64,000 nucleotides of DNA, from NCBI RefSeq assembly GCF_024220585.1, contig NZ_JAMXKF010000008.1:248001-312000 (forward strand). Direction: 5' to 3'. Positions 10,172 through 18,846 of the stretch are shown here, piece after piece. The stretch's first letter is position 1, and each line of letters begins with the position of its first letter. A program made the translations under genes and the position numbers. The notes beneath the pieces were generated by a model that saw only the letters and a program-made list of their open reading frames with translations, had not been told where the DNA came from and made no database searches. This DNA comes from Dyadobacter diqingensis (lineage in GTDB: Bacteria; Bacteroidota; Bacteroidia; Cytophagales; Spirosomataceae).

Positions 10172-10224
10172 TAGCATTTTTAGCTGTTGGCCGTGAGCAT
10201 TTAGCTTTTAGGCTGGACAGTCCG
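10171..10224. repeat. Degenerate dispersed repeat, TAGCTGTTGGC type (copy A)
   Basis: Directly after the permease stop lies a quasi-repeated phrase containing TAGCTGTTGGCCGTGAGC and TTAGCTTTTAGGCTGGACAG. Closely similar phrases occur at 10296-10330 (inverted), 20728-20758, 60217-60254 and 60328-60350. All are in gene-free gaps. No open frame or terminator explains it. Confidence 0.45.
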
Positions 10225-10232
10225 AAATAATA

Positions 10233-10275
10233 AAAAAAGTCCTTACATCCGAATTGGAATTGTAAGGACTTTTTT
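10233..10275. terminator. Bidirectional terminator between the permease and lhgO
   Basis: Arms AAAAAAGTCCTTACA (10233-10247) and TGTAAGGACTTTTTT (10261-10275) are perfectly complementary around a 13-base loop. A and T runs on both sides fit termination from both convergent genes. Confidence 0.8.
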
Positions 10276-10295
10276 ATGAATAGGAATTAAGTGTC

Positions 10296-10330
10296 GATTG
10301 CGGATAACCGACCAGCTGACGGCCGACAAC
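10296..10330. repeat. Degenerate dispersed repeat, inverted copy (copy A')
   Basis: The stretch reads, on the minus strand, GTTGTCGGCCGTCAGCTGG followed by TCGGTTATCCG. It resembles copy A at 10171-10224 in reverse orientation; together the two copies flank the terminator. Confidence 0.35.
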
Positions 10331-10333
10331 TTT

Positions 10334-11533
10334 CTATATTCTTGCTAGTACGCGCTCAGAGACTGTTTGGCCGATGGAAAGTGAAGAAGTTGCCGCAGGT
10401 GACGGCGCATTGCAAACATTGATTGCCCCTTTATTTTCAATGATGGAGAAGTCGTCCAGCAAACCACCTTCGTAATCACAGGCTTGTGCCCGAACGCCTG
10501 CACCACCCGGAATAAGGTCATCGCTCTGAACTTCCGGAATCAGTTCCTGTAATGCTTTTGTAAAAGCAGCTTTGGAAAAAGAACGGTAGTATTCTCCCAA
10601 CCCTGTTTTCCAGTATTTCATAGCAACCTTTCTGAAACCTGGCCAAGCCAGGGATTCGAGCATTTCCGGTACGTTGATATCGGTTTTTTTGTAGCCTTCT
10701 CTCTTAAATGCAAAAACAGCATTTGGTCCGGCTTCTACTCCCCCTTCGATCATTCTGGTAAAGTGAACGCCTAAAAATGGGAAATTGGGATCAGGTACGG
10801 GATAAATAAGATTTTTGACCAAATGATGTTTCTCCGGTCGTATCTTATAATATTCTCCACGGAAAGGAATAATTCTTACTTTAACTTCTTCGGCCTGCGT
10901 TAACTGCGCCACTTTATCGGAGTACAAACCGGCACAGTTTACAACCAGACGTGTGTTGTAAGCATTTCCCGACGCTGTTATCACCTCGCTATGAGATGTC
11001 TGACTTTTTATATTAACCACCTTCTCACCGAAGCGGATCTCTCCACCCAGTTTTTGAAGATTTTGGGCATATTTTTCACTCACTGTTGTGTAATCGATGA
11101 TACCCGTGTACGGTACCCAAATCCCCTCCAAGCCAATGACATGCGGTTCTTTTTCACGAATTTCTTCTTTCGTGATCATCCGGTTTTGTGTCAGACCGTT
11201 TTGTAAACCGCGGTCATACAGGTTTTTTAACAAAGGAATCTGCTCGGGTTTGGTGGCCACCACGATTTTTCCGCAAAGATCATACGGGACTTCTTCACGC
11301 TTACAAAAATCAAGAAGCATCTCATAACCGCGGATGCAATTCGTGGCTTTAAGGCTGCCGGGTTTGTAATAAAGTCCGGAATGGATCACGCCGCTGTTAT
11401 GCCCGGTCTGATGTTTTGCTACGCCGTTTTCTTTTTCAAGAAGCAGCAGTTTTAAGGAAGGTTTTTGTTCTTTTATGCGAAGAGCGGTGGCTAAGCCAAC
11501 AATGCCTCCGCCTACAACAATGATATCATACAT
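10334..11533 (-). CDS. lhgO: L-2-hydroxyglutarate oxidase, LhgO type
   Basis: FAD-dependent oxidoreductase of the DAO family that oxidises L-2-hydroxyglutarate to 2-oxoglutarate at the membrane. The 399-aa chain begins MYDIIVVGGGIVGLATALR, a complete dinucleotide-binding motif with GGGIVG, followed by family-typical HQTGHNSGVIHSGLYY and KATNCIRG. The C-terminus holds PGGAGVRAQA and NAPSPAATSSLSIGQ. An upstream in-frame start would add 15 residues (to 11578) before the nucleotide-binding strand, which homologues lack, so the ATG at 11531-11533 was chosen. It follows anmK on the same strand with a 91-base gap holding a weak hairpin. The role is probably clearance of a promiscuous product of malate or other dehydrogenases. 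A related glycerol-3-phosphate-type oxidase is a less likely alternative. Confidence 0.9.
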   Translation of the reverse strand: MYDIIVVGGGIVGLATALRIKEQKPSLKLLLLEKENGVAKHQTGHNSGVIHSGLYYKPGSLKATNCIRGYEMLLDFCKREEVPYDLCGKIVVATKPEQIPLLKNLYDRGLQNGLTQNRMITKEEIREKEPHVIGLEGIWVPYTGIIDYTTVSEKYAQNLQKLGGEIRFGEKVVNIKSQTSHSEVITASGNAYNTRLVVNCAGLYSDKVAQLTQAEEVKVRIIPFRGEYYKIRPEKHHLVKNLIYPVPDPNFPFLGVHFTRMIEGGVEAGPNAVFAFKREGYKKTDINVPEMLESLAWPGFRKVAMKYWKTGLGEYYRSFSKAAFTKALQELIPEVQSDDLIPGGAGVRAQACDYEGGLLDDFSIIENKGAINVCNAPSPAATSSLSIGQTVSERVLARI

Positions 11534-11564
11534 GTGACACTGGGATTCTTTTTTACAAAGAAAC

Positions 11565-11607
11565 GGGTTGAAACCCAATTATTCTTGAATAAAAGAAATT
11601 TCAACCC
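11565..11607 (-). terminator. Possible weak terminator between anmK and lhgO
   Basis: GGGTTGAAA (11565-11573) and TTTCAACCC (11599-11607) form a 9-bp stem with a long 25-base loop. On the minus strand the T tract is poor, so termination would be partial at best. Confidence 0.35.
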
Positions 11608-11624
11608 TTTTTATTTGAACACTT

Positions 11625-12821
11625 TTAGGCAGGAAAAGAAATTTTACCCATGGTAACGCTGGGCACACCTTCCCGCTCTCCAAAGTCAACAGCATCGCCG
11701 GAAACTGTTTCATTGGCCAGAACTGCAAACAACACCGCTTCCTTGGCATCTCCTGATACGCCCAGTTCGTCAATGAGGCCTACCTGACAATTCGGTAACT
11801 GCTCACGGATCGAGGCCATCAGAACAGGATTATGCGCACCGCCACCGCTTGCATAAATCCGGTACGTTTCTTCCGGCTTCATAACGCGTTGGATGGCGCT
11901 TGCAATGGTATCGGCACTGAATCTGGTTAAGGTAGCAAGAATGTCATTTGAGGAAATACCCTGCAGGTAATGGTCTGCAATTATTTTATTCACAAAATCA
12001 ATATTGAAAACTTCCGGTCCTGTGGTTTTCGGGAAGGGTGCTGCGAAAAAAGGAAGGGATTTCAATGCGTTTAGCAATGTGCCGTTAACCAGTCCGCTTG
12101 CGGCGATGGCTCCGTTTTCGTCATAAGGTTTCCCAAAGAAATGACGGGTAAATGCGTCAATAAGTGTATTGCCCGGACCGGTATCGGTAGTGAAAATGGC
12201 AGAAGGATCCAGTGAACCGGGGAGAAATGTGAAGTTGGCAATTCCTCCCATGTTCAGTAAAATCCTGTTTTCGCCTTTTTTTGAAAATAAGAAGTAGTCT
12301 CCGTATACCGCCAGCGGAGCGCCTTCACCGCCAGCAGCAATGTGTTTTTGGCGAAAATCGCTGATGGTTATGATATTGGTCGTGACCGCAACATGGTCGC
12401 CGTCTCCGATTTGCAAGGTCGAATTAGGAAAATCCGGTAGATTATGCTGCTTTTTGGGCGCATGAAAAACGGTTTGTCCATGGCTGGCGATCAGGTCGAT
12501 TTCTTCGGCTGGAATATTCCATTGCTTCAGACAATCCAGAATCATTTTGCCATGCTCAATCCCTATCAGCGGATTTAAGACACACAAATGCTGGAAGTCG
12601 ATTTGTCTTTTCGCAAAAATTTCACGGATGTTATCGCGGAAATCTTCCGTGAAAGCAATGGTCGCGAACTGTTCCACCTTCAAAACAGTTTCCGGGCCGT
12701 TTCCCTGAACATTACAAAGGGCAACATCGAGTCCGTCCAGCGACGTGCCGGACATTAGTCCTATGATGCGCCTGGAAGGCTTGTTGGCGATCTCAGCCAG
12801 GCGGATTACGTGCTTTTTCAA
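11625..12821 (-). CDS. anmK: Anhydro-N-acetylmuramic acid kinase
   Basis: Cytoplasmic sugar kinase that hydrolyses and phosphorylates 1,6-anhydroMurNAc to MurNAc-6-phosphate during peptidoglycan recycling. The 398-aa protein has the phosphate-binding signature GLMSGTSLDGLDVALC (about residues 21-36), SHGQTVFHAP, the motif LLNMGGIANFTFLP, and FTTDTGPGNTLIDAF with the catalytic Asp, plus YASGGGAHNP near the C-terminus. Length and order match the ASKHA-fold family. It lies downstream of ricT on the minus strand, separated by a strong hairpin, so it may have its own promoter. No MurNAc-6-P etherase (murQ) is adjacent. Confidence 0.95.
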   Translation of the reverse strand: MKKHVIRLAEIANKPSRRIIGLMSGTSLDGLDVALCNVQGNGPETVLKVEQFATIAFTEDFRDNIREIFAKRQIDFQHLCVLNPLIGIEHGKMILDCLKQWNIPAEEIDLIASHGQTVFHAPKKQHNLPDFPNSTLQIGDGDHVAVTTNIITISDFRQKHIAAGGEGAPLAVYGDYFLFSKKGENRILLNMGGIANFTFLPGSLDPSAIFTTDTGPGNTLIDAFTRHFFGKPYDENGAIAASGLVNGTLLNALKSLPFFAAPFPKTTGPEVFNIDFVNKIIADHYLQGISSNDILATLTRFSADTIASAIQRVMKPEETYRIYASGGGAHNPVLMASIREQLPNCQVGLIDELGVSGDAKEAVLFAVLANETVSGDAVDFGEREGVPSVTMGKISFPA

Positions 12822-12850
12822 GAGTTTGGAATATTGGGAATGGTATAAAA

Positions 12851-12890
12851 GAAAATAAGCTGCAAAATATCATTTTTGCAGCTTATTTTC
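12851..12890 (-). terminator. Terminator after ricT
   Basis: Perfect 17-bp inverted repeat (12851-12867 and 12874-12890) with a 6-base loop. On the minus strand the right half ends TTATTTTC and is followed by TTTTATACC, giving a broken U tract. It ends the purD-ricT transcript before anmK. Confidence 0.75.
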
Positions 12891-12896
12891 TTTCTT

Positions 12897-14096
12897 TTAT
12901 TGAGGCGTAGAAGAAGAAGGCGTTGTGGATTGCTGTGGCTTGGGACCACGGTTTTTGTTGTTCCTGTTTTTCTTCTTTTTCTTCTTTTTCTGTTCTTCAC
13001 TGTATTTTTTGTCCAGATTGGCCAAATCACTATTTAGCGACTGAACGCCCTTCTCCACTTTCTTTTCAGGCTCAGGAGTCAGGATTTCAAGCGATTCAGG
13101 AATAACATCCTTTTTATTCAGCTCGATAATTTCAAGAACCTTATCGATCGCAACCGGATACCAGTTTGTATCTTTTTCGAAACCGAACCACATGATTTTT
13201 CGGAAGATATCTGTCTTCTGAAGTGTCGCAACTCCTTTTTTAGTTTTAAGAGGTGCATCAATCGTTGGAATGTCCCGAAGCGCATCAATATAAGTTTCCA
13301 GCTCGTAGTTCAGGCAGCATTTCAATCGTCCGCACTGGCCCGAAAGCTTGGCAGGATTCAGTGAAAGGTTCTGATAACGAGCCGCTGAGGTAGAAATATT
13401 TTTAAAGTCGGTAAGCCAGGTTGAACAGCATAGCTCACGCCCGCAGGAGCCCAATCCGCCTAAGCGACTGGCTTCCTGACGAAGACTTATCTGCCTCATT
13501 TCAATCCGTACCTTAAATTCAGACGCCAGGGATTTTATCAATTCCCGGAAATCAACACGTTCCTCAGAGGAATAGTAAAAGGTAGTTTTGGTATTATCCG
13601 ACTGAAATTCAACGTCCGATAATTTCATATTCAGTTTCATCTCACGGATAATTTCCCGTGTACGATAAAGCGTTGGCATTTCGCGTGCCATAGCCTGTGT
13701 ATGTTTATCCAAATCCTTTTCGTTGGCAATCCGGTAAACAACATGAATGTCATCACTGATTGCAACTCCTTTACGCTTCATCTGGAGGCGAACAAGCTCA
13801 CCTTGCAGGGACACCGCCCCAATATGCTGGCCTGATGCCATTTCACAAACGACATAGTCGCCGGTGACGAAATCCAGTTGATTTATATTACGGAAATATT
13901 CCTTGCGTCCGCCTTTAAATTTTACTTCTACAACGTCGAACTTCTGGTTAACAGGCACATCCATGTGGCTGAGCCAGTCGTAAACGTTCATTTTATTACA
14001 TCCACCTGTACCACAGGTTCCATTGCTTCCACATCCTGAGACGGCCGATCCTTCTTTAGTACCGCACCCGCCGGATGCACATGATCCACATCCCAT
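12897..14096 (-). CDS. ricT: PSP1-domain protein, RicT/YaaT-like, with Cys-rich N-terminus
   Basis: Homologue of Bacillus RicT (YaaT), a PSP1-domain protein of an iron-sulfur complex that affects RNA processing and phosphorelay there. The 399-aa chain is longer than the roughly 275-aa Bacillus protein because of two extensions. The N-terminal extension (about residues 1-35) has six Cys in GCGSCASGGCG and GCGSNGTCGTGGCNK. The C-terminal tail (about 340-399) ends in a long Lys/Asn run and a Ser/Thr/Pro/Gln tail. The PSP1 core holds the expected Cys motifs LGSCGRELCCSTWL and LSGQCGRLKCCLNYE. It lies 15 bases after purD, so the two are cotranscribed. RicA and RicF are not in the window. The domain is sure; its function in Bacteroidota is inferred. 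Confidence 0.85.
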   Translation of the reverse strand: MGCGSCASGGCGTKEGSAVSGCGSNGTCGTGGCNKMNVYDWLSHMDVPVNQKFDVVEVKFKGGRKEYFRNINQLDFVTGDYVVCEMASGQHIGAVSLQGELVRLQMKRKGVAISDDIHVVYRIANEKDLDKHTQAMAREMPTLYRTREIIREMKLNMKLSDVEFQSDNTKTTFYYSSEERVDFRELIKSLASEFKVRIEMRQISLRQEASRLGGLGSCGRELCCSTWLTDFKNISTSAARYQNLSLNPAKLSGQCGRLKCCLNYELETYIDALRDIPTIDAPLKTKKGVATLQKTDIFRKIMWFGFEKDTNWYPVAIDKVLEIIELNKKDVIPESLEILTPEPEKKVEKGVQSLNSDLANLDKKYSEEQKKKKKKKNRNNKNRGPKPQQSTTPSSSTPQ

Positions 14097-14111
14097 AGTT
14101 AATCGTCTTCA

Positions 14112-15401
14112 TCAAGAGTTATAACGAATTAAATCCATACCGATGTCGTGTCTGAAATATTTTCCCTCAAACTGAATTGCCTGTGCAGCGCGCTGCGACT
14201 TATGTACGGCATTTTCGAGTGAGTTGGCAACGCCTGTCAATACCATCACCCGGCCTCCATTCGTCACGACTTCGGTATTCGCATTAAATGTAGTTCCTGC
14301 ATGAAACAGCAACACATCTTCAACCTTTTCTTTTCCGGAAATTACTTTCCCTTTTTCATAGTCTCCCGGATATCCGCCTGCCACCAAAACGGTAGTCACA
14401 GCGACCTGCGGAGAAATAGTCATTTCGATATCCTGCAAGGTACCTTTGGCGGTTGCAGCCAGCAGTATCAGGAAGTCGGACTGGATCCGTGGCAAAACCA
14501 CTTCTGTTTCGGGGTCACCCATACGTACATTGTACTCAATGACATAAGGTTCGCCTTTGATATTCATCAAACCGATAAATATGAATCCAACATACTTAAT
14601 TCCTTCACTTTTCAACCCGTGAAGTGTCGGTTTAACCACTTTTTCTTCAACTTTTCTTAAAAAATTGGCATCAGCGAATGCAACGGGCGAAACAGCACCC
14701 ATTCCACCGGTATTAAGTCCGGTATCATTTTCGCCAATTCTCTTGTAATCCTTCGCTTCAGGCAAGATTTTATAGTTCTCTCCATCACAAAGCACAAACA
14801 CCGACAATTCTATTCCTTTTAAGAATTGTTCAATAACAACTTTATTTCCTGCCGATCCAAATTTTCCGTCAATAAGCATCTCTGTGAATGCTTCCTGCGC
14901 TTCCTTATGTTTTTCGGCGATGATCACACCTTTACCTGCTGCAAGTCCGTCTGCTTTTAAAACAATTGGCAAAGGATGGTTTTCAAGATATTCAAGACCT
15001 GCTTCCAGTGTCTCTGCTGTAAAGGTTTTTGAAGCAGCTGTCGGAATGCCATATTTCTGCATAAACTGCTTCGAGAAATCTTTGCTTCCTTCAAGTTGCG
15101 CGCCGGCTTTATTAGGGCCGATCAGCTTTACTTTACTAAGGTCAGGGCGGCTTTCGAAATAATCGACTACTCCTTTTACCAAAGGTTCTTCCGGTCCAAC
15201 GATAACAAGTTCAATGTTATGTTCAAGAACGGCTTCGGCAACAGCATCAAAATCATTATAAGAAATCGGAATGTTTGTTGCCACATCAGCTGTACCGGCA
15301 TTTCCCGGTGCTACAAACAAACTGTCACAAAGAGGGCTTTGGGCAATTTTCCAGGCAAAAGCATGTTCTCGGCCTCCTGAGCCCAATATAAGTATATTCA
15401 T
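14112..15401 (-). CDS. purD: Phosphoribosylamine-glycine ligase
   Basis: ATP-grasp enzyme that joins glycine to 5-phosphoribosylamine, step two of purine synthesis. The 429-aa chain starts MNILILGSGGREHAFAWK, the classical GARS N-domain, and continues with VIVGPEEPLVKGVVD, the ATP-grasp loop LKADGLAAGKGVIIA and GDPETEVVLPRI near the active site. It heads a two-gene transcript with ricT 15 bases downstream. Upstream recQ ends 66 bases away in the same direction. Apart from purB at 53 kb, no other pur gene is in the window, as is usual for scattered purine genes in this phylum. Confidence 0.97.
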   Translation of the reverse strand: MNILILGSGGREHAFAWKIAQSPLCDSLFVAPGNAGTADVATNIPISYNDFDAVAEAVLEHNIELVIVGPEEPLVKGVVDYFESRPDLSKVKLIGPNKAGAQLEGSKDFSKQFMQKYGIPTAASKTFTAETLEAGLEYLENHPLPIVLKADGLAAGKGVIIAEKHKEAQEAFTEMLIDGKFGSAGNKVVIEQFLKGIELSVFVLCDGENYKILPEAKDYKRIGENDTGLNTGGMGAVSPVAFADANFLRKVEEKVVKPTLHGLKSEGIKYVGFIFIGLMNIKGEPYVIEYNVRMGDPETEVVLPRIQSDFLILLAATAKGTLQDIEMTISPQVAVTTVLVAGGYPGDYEKGKVISGKEKVEDVLLFHAGTTFNANTEVVTNGGRVMVLTGVANSLENAVHKSQRAAQAIQFEGKYFRHDIGMDLIRYNS

Positions 15402-15467
15402 AACTTGGATAATAATAATTTTGGTAAACCATACAGTTAACAGGCAAAATCCTTGCCTGAGCTGTTA

Positions 15468-17681
15468 CTAGTTTGCCAATTCCGATAAAAACTTGATACG
15501 CATTAGTCTTAATTCCTCCTCACTTACATCGTCATTGGAAAATTCGTCTAATGCTGCTGCGATGTTATCTGTTTCAGCACTCATGAAATAGTCATAAATA
15601 TCCTGCTGTCTCTCCCGGTCGATGACCTGGTTGATATAATAGTCAAGATTTAACTTGGTTCCCGAGTAACAGATATGCTCGACTTCTTCAATGATATCGC
15701 CAAGGGCCATATCTTTTACGTCGGCAATTTCATCAAGACTTACCTTTCTATCAACCTGCTGAATGATAAAAATTTTAATCTTCGATTTATTGACCGTCGA
15801 CTTAATCACAACATCCTTCGCCGTTTCGATCTCATTTTCATCCACATAGCGGGTAATGAGATCAATAAACTGACGTCCGAATTTTTGTACTTTACCCATT
15901 CCAACACCGTTGATCTGGGCCATTTCCTGTTGTGTGGTAGGATAAGTTGTCGCCATTTCTTCCAGTGAAGGATCCTGGAAAATTACGTACGGCGGCAAAT
16001 CCTTTTCTTTGGCAACTTTTTTACGAAGCGCCTTTAGCATTCCCAGCAGGGCTTCATCATAAGCGTGGGCACTGCCGCTGCCGTTTGCAGAGTCCTGGCC
16101 GTCATCTTCCACTTTTACCTCTTCTTCATCGAAGTTATGGTCTTTGTGAAGTGTGACAGGATATGGGTCGCTGATAAATTTAAGACCCTTCTCTCCGATC
16201 TTGATGATACCGTAGTTTTCGATATCTTTTTCAAGATAATTTAAAATCACCAATTGACGGATTGTCGAAAGCCAGTAATCACGGGATTCGTTCATTTCCA
16301 GACCTTTGCCAAAAACGTCCAGTTTGTCGTGCTCATAGCTACGTACATACTGGTTGTCTGTTGCCGTGATAAGGTCCGTGATATGCTCTCCGTCAAAACG
16401 TTGTTCAGTAAGTTGCACCGCGCGGAGCACGAGTACCACTTCATCCTGTACTTTGGTTTTTTCTGTTGGTTTAACGCAGTTGTCACAGAAGCCGCAGTCT
16501 TTTTCCAGGTATTCCCCGAAATAACTCAGCAGCTGTCTTCTACGGCAGACACCAAGCGTTGAGTACGCAACCATTTCATTCAGCAAATGGCGGGCGTTAT
16601 CCCTTTCAGTCACTGTTTTGTCCTTATTGAATTTTTCCAGCTTCTGAATATCGTCATAGCTGTAAAACATCAGACAGTTACCTTCCAGTCCGTCACGTCC
16701 GGCACGGCCTGTTTCCTGGTAGTAGCCTTCCAGTGACTTTGGCACATCATAGTGAATTACAAAACGTACGTCCGGTTTATCGATACCCATTCCAAAGGCA
16801 ATCGTGGCTACGATAACGTCCACTTCTTCATTCAAAAATGCATCCTGATTGGCCATACGCGTATTGCTGTCCAGTCCGGCGTGGTAAGGAAGTGCTTTTA
16901 CATCGTTGACAGAAAGTAGTTCAGCGATTTCCTCGACTGTTTTGCGGCTAAGACAGTATACGATACCTGACTTACCCTTGTTGTTACGAACATAGCGGAT
17001 AAGCTGTTTCTTGGTATCTTTTTTGGCACGTATTTCGTAGTAAAGGTTCTTGCGGTTGAAAGACGACTTGAATGTTTCGGCTTCCTCCATTTGCAGGTTT
17101 TTACGGATATCCTGCTGAACTTTGGGAGTAGCAGTTGCCGTAAGTGCAATGATCGGGAGGTTTCCGATATTTTCTATAATACCGTAAATGCGGCGGTATT
17201 CAGGGCGGAAATCGTGGCCCCATTCAGAAATACAGTGTGCTTCATCAATAGCGACAAAAGAAATTTTAACTCTTTTCAGAAATTCCAGATTCTCATCTTT
17301 TGTCAGCGATTCCGGTGCGATATAAAGTAACTTCAGGCTACCATCGAGAGCGTCGTTTTTAACACGTGTCATCTCTGCTTTGGTAAGCGTTGAATTAAGG
17401 AATTGTGCGTTAATCCCAAATGCGGTCAACTGATCGACCTGATTTTTCATGAGGGCAATAAGTGGCGATATAACGATCGTCATACCGTCGGTCACAAGTG
17501 CCGGTAACTGGTAGCAAAGTGATTTTCCTGCTCCCGTTGGCATAATTACGAACGTATTTTTGCCTAAAAGGATATTTTGAATTATTACCTCTTGCTCTCC
17601 CCGAAACTGACTGTAACCAAATATTTCTTTGAGTCTTTCTTTTAATGTGTCTAAAACGACATTATCAACCTGCTTTACCAT
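15468..17681 (-). CDS. recQ: ATP-dependent DNA helicase RecQ
   Basis: Superfamily 2 3'-5' helicase of recombination and fork repair. Visible in the 737-aa chain: Walker A in MPTGAGKSLCYQLPAL (about residues 40-56), the DEAH box in AIDEAHCISEWGHDFRPEY, motif VI in YQETGRAGRDGLEGNC, the four-Cys zinc site of the RecQ-Ct region (LGVCRRRQLLSYFG, KDCGFCDNC), a winged-helix RQC domain, and an HRDC domain (about 545-625, RKKVAKEKDLPPYVIFQD). About 110 residues follow the HRDC domain, a helical C-terminal extension seen in Bacteroidota RecQ proteins and absent from the E. coli enzyme. Divergent from kdsD across 93 bases. Confidence 0.96.
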   Translation of the reverse strand: MVKQVDNVVLDTLKERLKEIFGYSQFRGEQEVIIQNILLGKNTFVIMPTGAGKSLCYQLPALVTDGMTIVISPLIALMKNQVDQLTAFGINAQFLNSTLTKAEMTRVKNDALDGSLKLLYIAPESLTKDENLEFLKRVKISFVAIDEAHCISEWGHDFRPEYRRIYGIIENIGNLPIIALTATATPKVQQDIRKNLQMEEAETFKSSFNRKNLYYEIRAKKDTKKQLIRYVRNNKGKSGIVYCLSRKTVEEIAELLSVNDVKALPYHAGLDSNTRMANQDAFLNEEVDVIVATIAFGMGIDKPDVRFVIHYDVPKSLEGYYQETGRAGRDGLEGNCLMFYSYDDIQKLEKFNKDKTVTERDNARHLLNEMVAYSTLGVCRRRQLLSYFGEYLEKDCGFCDNCVKPTEKTKVQDEVVLVLRAVQLTEQRFDGEHITDLITATDNQYVRSYEHDKLDVFGKGLEMNESRDYWLSTIRQLVILNYLEKDIENYGIIKIGEKGLKFISDPYPVTLHKDHNFDEEEVKVEDDGQDSANGSGSAHAYDEALLGMLKALRKKVAKEKDLPPYVIFQDPSLEEMATTYPTTQQEMAQINGVGMGKVQKFGRQFIDLITRYVDENEIETAKDVVIKSTVNKSKIKIFIIQQVDRKVSLDEIADVKDMALGDIIEEVEHICYSGTKLNLDYYINQVIDRERQQDIYDYFMSAETDNIAAALDEFSNDDVSEEELRLMRIKFLSELAN

Positions 17682-17715
17682 ACTTTGTCAACAAAATGGA
17701 TATCCCAAAGTTCTC

Positions 17716-17723
17716 TATCTTTG
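17716..17723 (+). promoter_or_regulatory. Candidate -7 element for kdsD
   Basis: TATCTTTG matches TAnnTTTG exactly, 51 bases before the proposed TTG start. The TTTG at 17684 is too far upstream to be its -33 box. Confidence 0.45.
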
Positions 17724-17774
17724 CCTTTGATCTTAATAATTGGAATTAGTTCTCAATAAAACTGTAATTCAGAT

Positions 17775-18749
17775 TTGAAATTAATAAAAAATATTCAGTC
17801 CATCGCAAAAGATGTGATACTGCAGGAAGCTATTGCTTTACAGAATCTTGTTGAAAGGATTGATGACGAATTTGAAAAGTGCGTATATGCAATTTTAAAT
17901 TCAGGTGGCAGGGTTGTGGTTTCAGGGATCGGTAAGAGTGCAATAGTGGGTCAGAAGATTGTGGCAACGCTGAATTCTACGGGAACACCCGCGTTGTTTA
18001 TGCATGCGGCAGATGCAATTCATGGTGATCTGGGCATGATTCAGGACAATGACGTGGTTTTGGTGCTTTCAAAAAGTGGTGATACCCCGGAAATAAAAGT
18101 ACTTGTTCCGCTTTTAAAACGTACCGGTGTTCCTATCATCGCGATGGTGAGCAACCGGGACTCTTACCTGGCGCAGCATTCGCAATTTATTTTAAACGCA
18201 TACGCGCCAAACGAAGCTGATTCTCATAATTTAGCTCCGACAACCAGCACTACCGTAGCCATGACCCTGGGTGATGCGCTGGCGATCTGTTTGTTGGAAG
18301 CTCGCGGTTTTACAAGGCAGGATTTTGCCCGTTACCACCCGGGCGGCGCCCTGGGCAAAAGACTTTATCTCAAGGTTTGTGACATCTACCCGAATAACAC
18401 GTTGCCGATTGTGGATGTACATGCGTCTTTGAAGCAGGTTATTATGGAAATTACCTCAAAGAGACTGGGTGTAACGGCTGTGAACGATGCAGATGGGCAA
18501 ATGGCCGGTATCATTACCGATGGCGATTTACGCCGCATGCTTAACCAGCATTCCGGAGAAGAGTTGCTCCATTTGCGGGCTTGCGATATCATGACACCGT
18601 CGCCTATTTGCGTCGACCCGGAAGATTTTGCCGTGACAGCACTTGAAATTATGCAGTCGAAAAGTATAACACACGTGGTGGTTGTAGAAGGAAAAATCGT
18701 AAGAGGTTTCGTTCACCTGCACGACCTATTGCGGGAAGGATTGGTATAA
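17775..18749 (+). CDS. kdsD: D-arabinose 5-phosphate isomerase (KdsD/KpsF family)
   Basis: Interconverts ribulose 5-phosphate and arabinose 5-phosphate, the first step toward Kdo for lipopolysaccharide. The 324-aa chain has an N-terminal SIS domain (about residues 30-175, with GRVVVSGIGKSAIVGQKI, HAADAIHGDLGMI and LSKSGDTPEI) and a pair of CBS domains (about 205-324, AGIITDGDLRRML and THVVVVEGKIVRG). The start is unusual: a stop (TAA at 17757) lies just upstream in frame, and the first acceptable codon is TTG at 17775, giving MKLIKNIQ; no ATG occurs before the SIS core. The gene is convergent with the DUF4293 gene across a strong hairpin. Confidence 0.93.
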   Translation: MKLIKNIQSIAKDVILQEAIALQNLVERIDDEFEKCVYAILNSGGRVVVSGIGKSAIVGQKIVATLNSTGTPALFMHAADAIHGDLGMIQDNDVVLVLSKSGDTPEIKVLVPLLKRTGVPIIAMVSNRDSYLAQHSQFILNAYAPNEADSHNLAPTTSTTVAMTLGDALAICLLEARGFTRQDFARYHPGGALGKRLYLKVCDIYPNNTLPIVDVHASLKQVIMEITSKRLGVTAVNDADGQMAGIITDGDLRRMLNQHSGEELLHLRACDIMTPSPICVDPEDFAVTALEIMQSKSITHVVVVEGKIVRGFVHLHDLLREGLV

Positions 18750-18751
18750 AA

Positions 18752-18794
18752 AAAAGGTTTGGAAACGAAATGACTTTCTGTTTCCAAACCTTTT
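18752..18794. terminator. Bidirectional terminator between kdsD and the DUF4293 gene
   Basis: Arms AAAAGGTTTGGAAAC (18752-18766) and GTTTCCAAACCTTTT (18780-18794) pair perfectly over 15 bp, with A/T runs on both outer sides. Confidence 0.85.
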
Positions 18795-18846
18795 CATTTT
18801 TCTTCGGCGGGATTCTTACACCAGCCAAAACTCAGGATTTCTTTGT

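Noticed and set aside
11534..11578. 15-residue N-terminal extension of the LhgO-type oxidase
   Set aside because: Homologues start directly at the FAD-binding strand MYDIIVVGGG; the extension includes the hairpin region.
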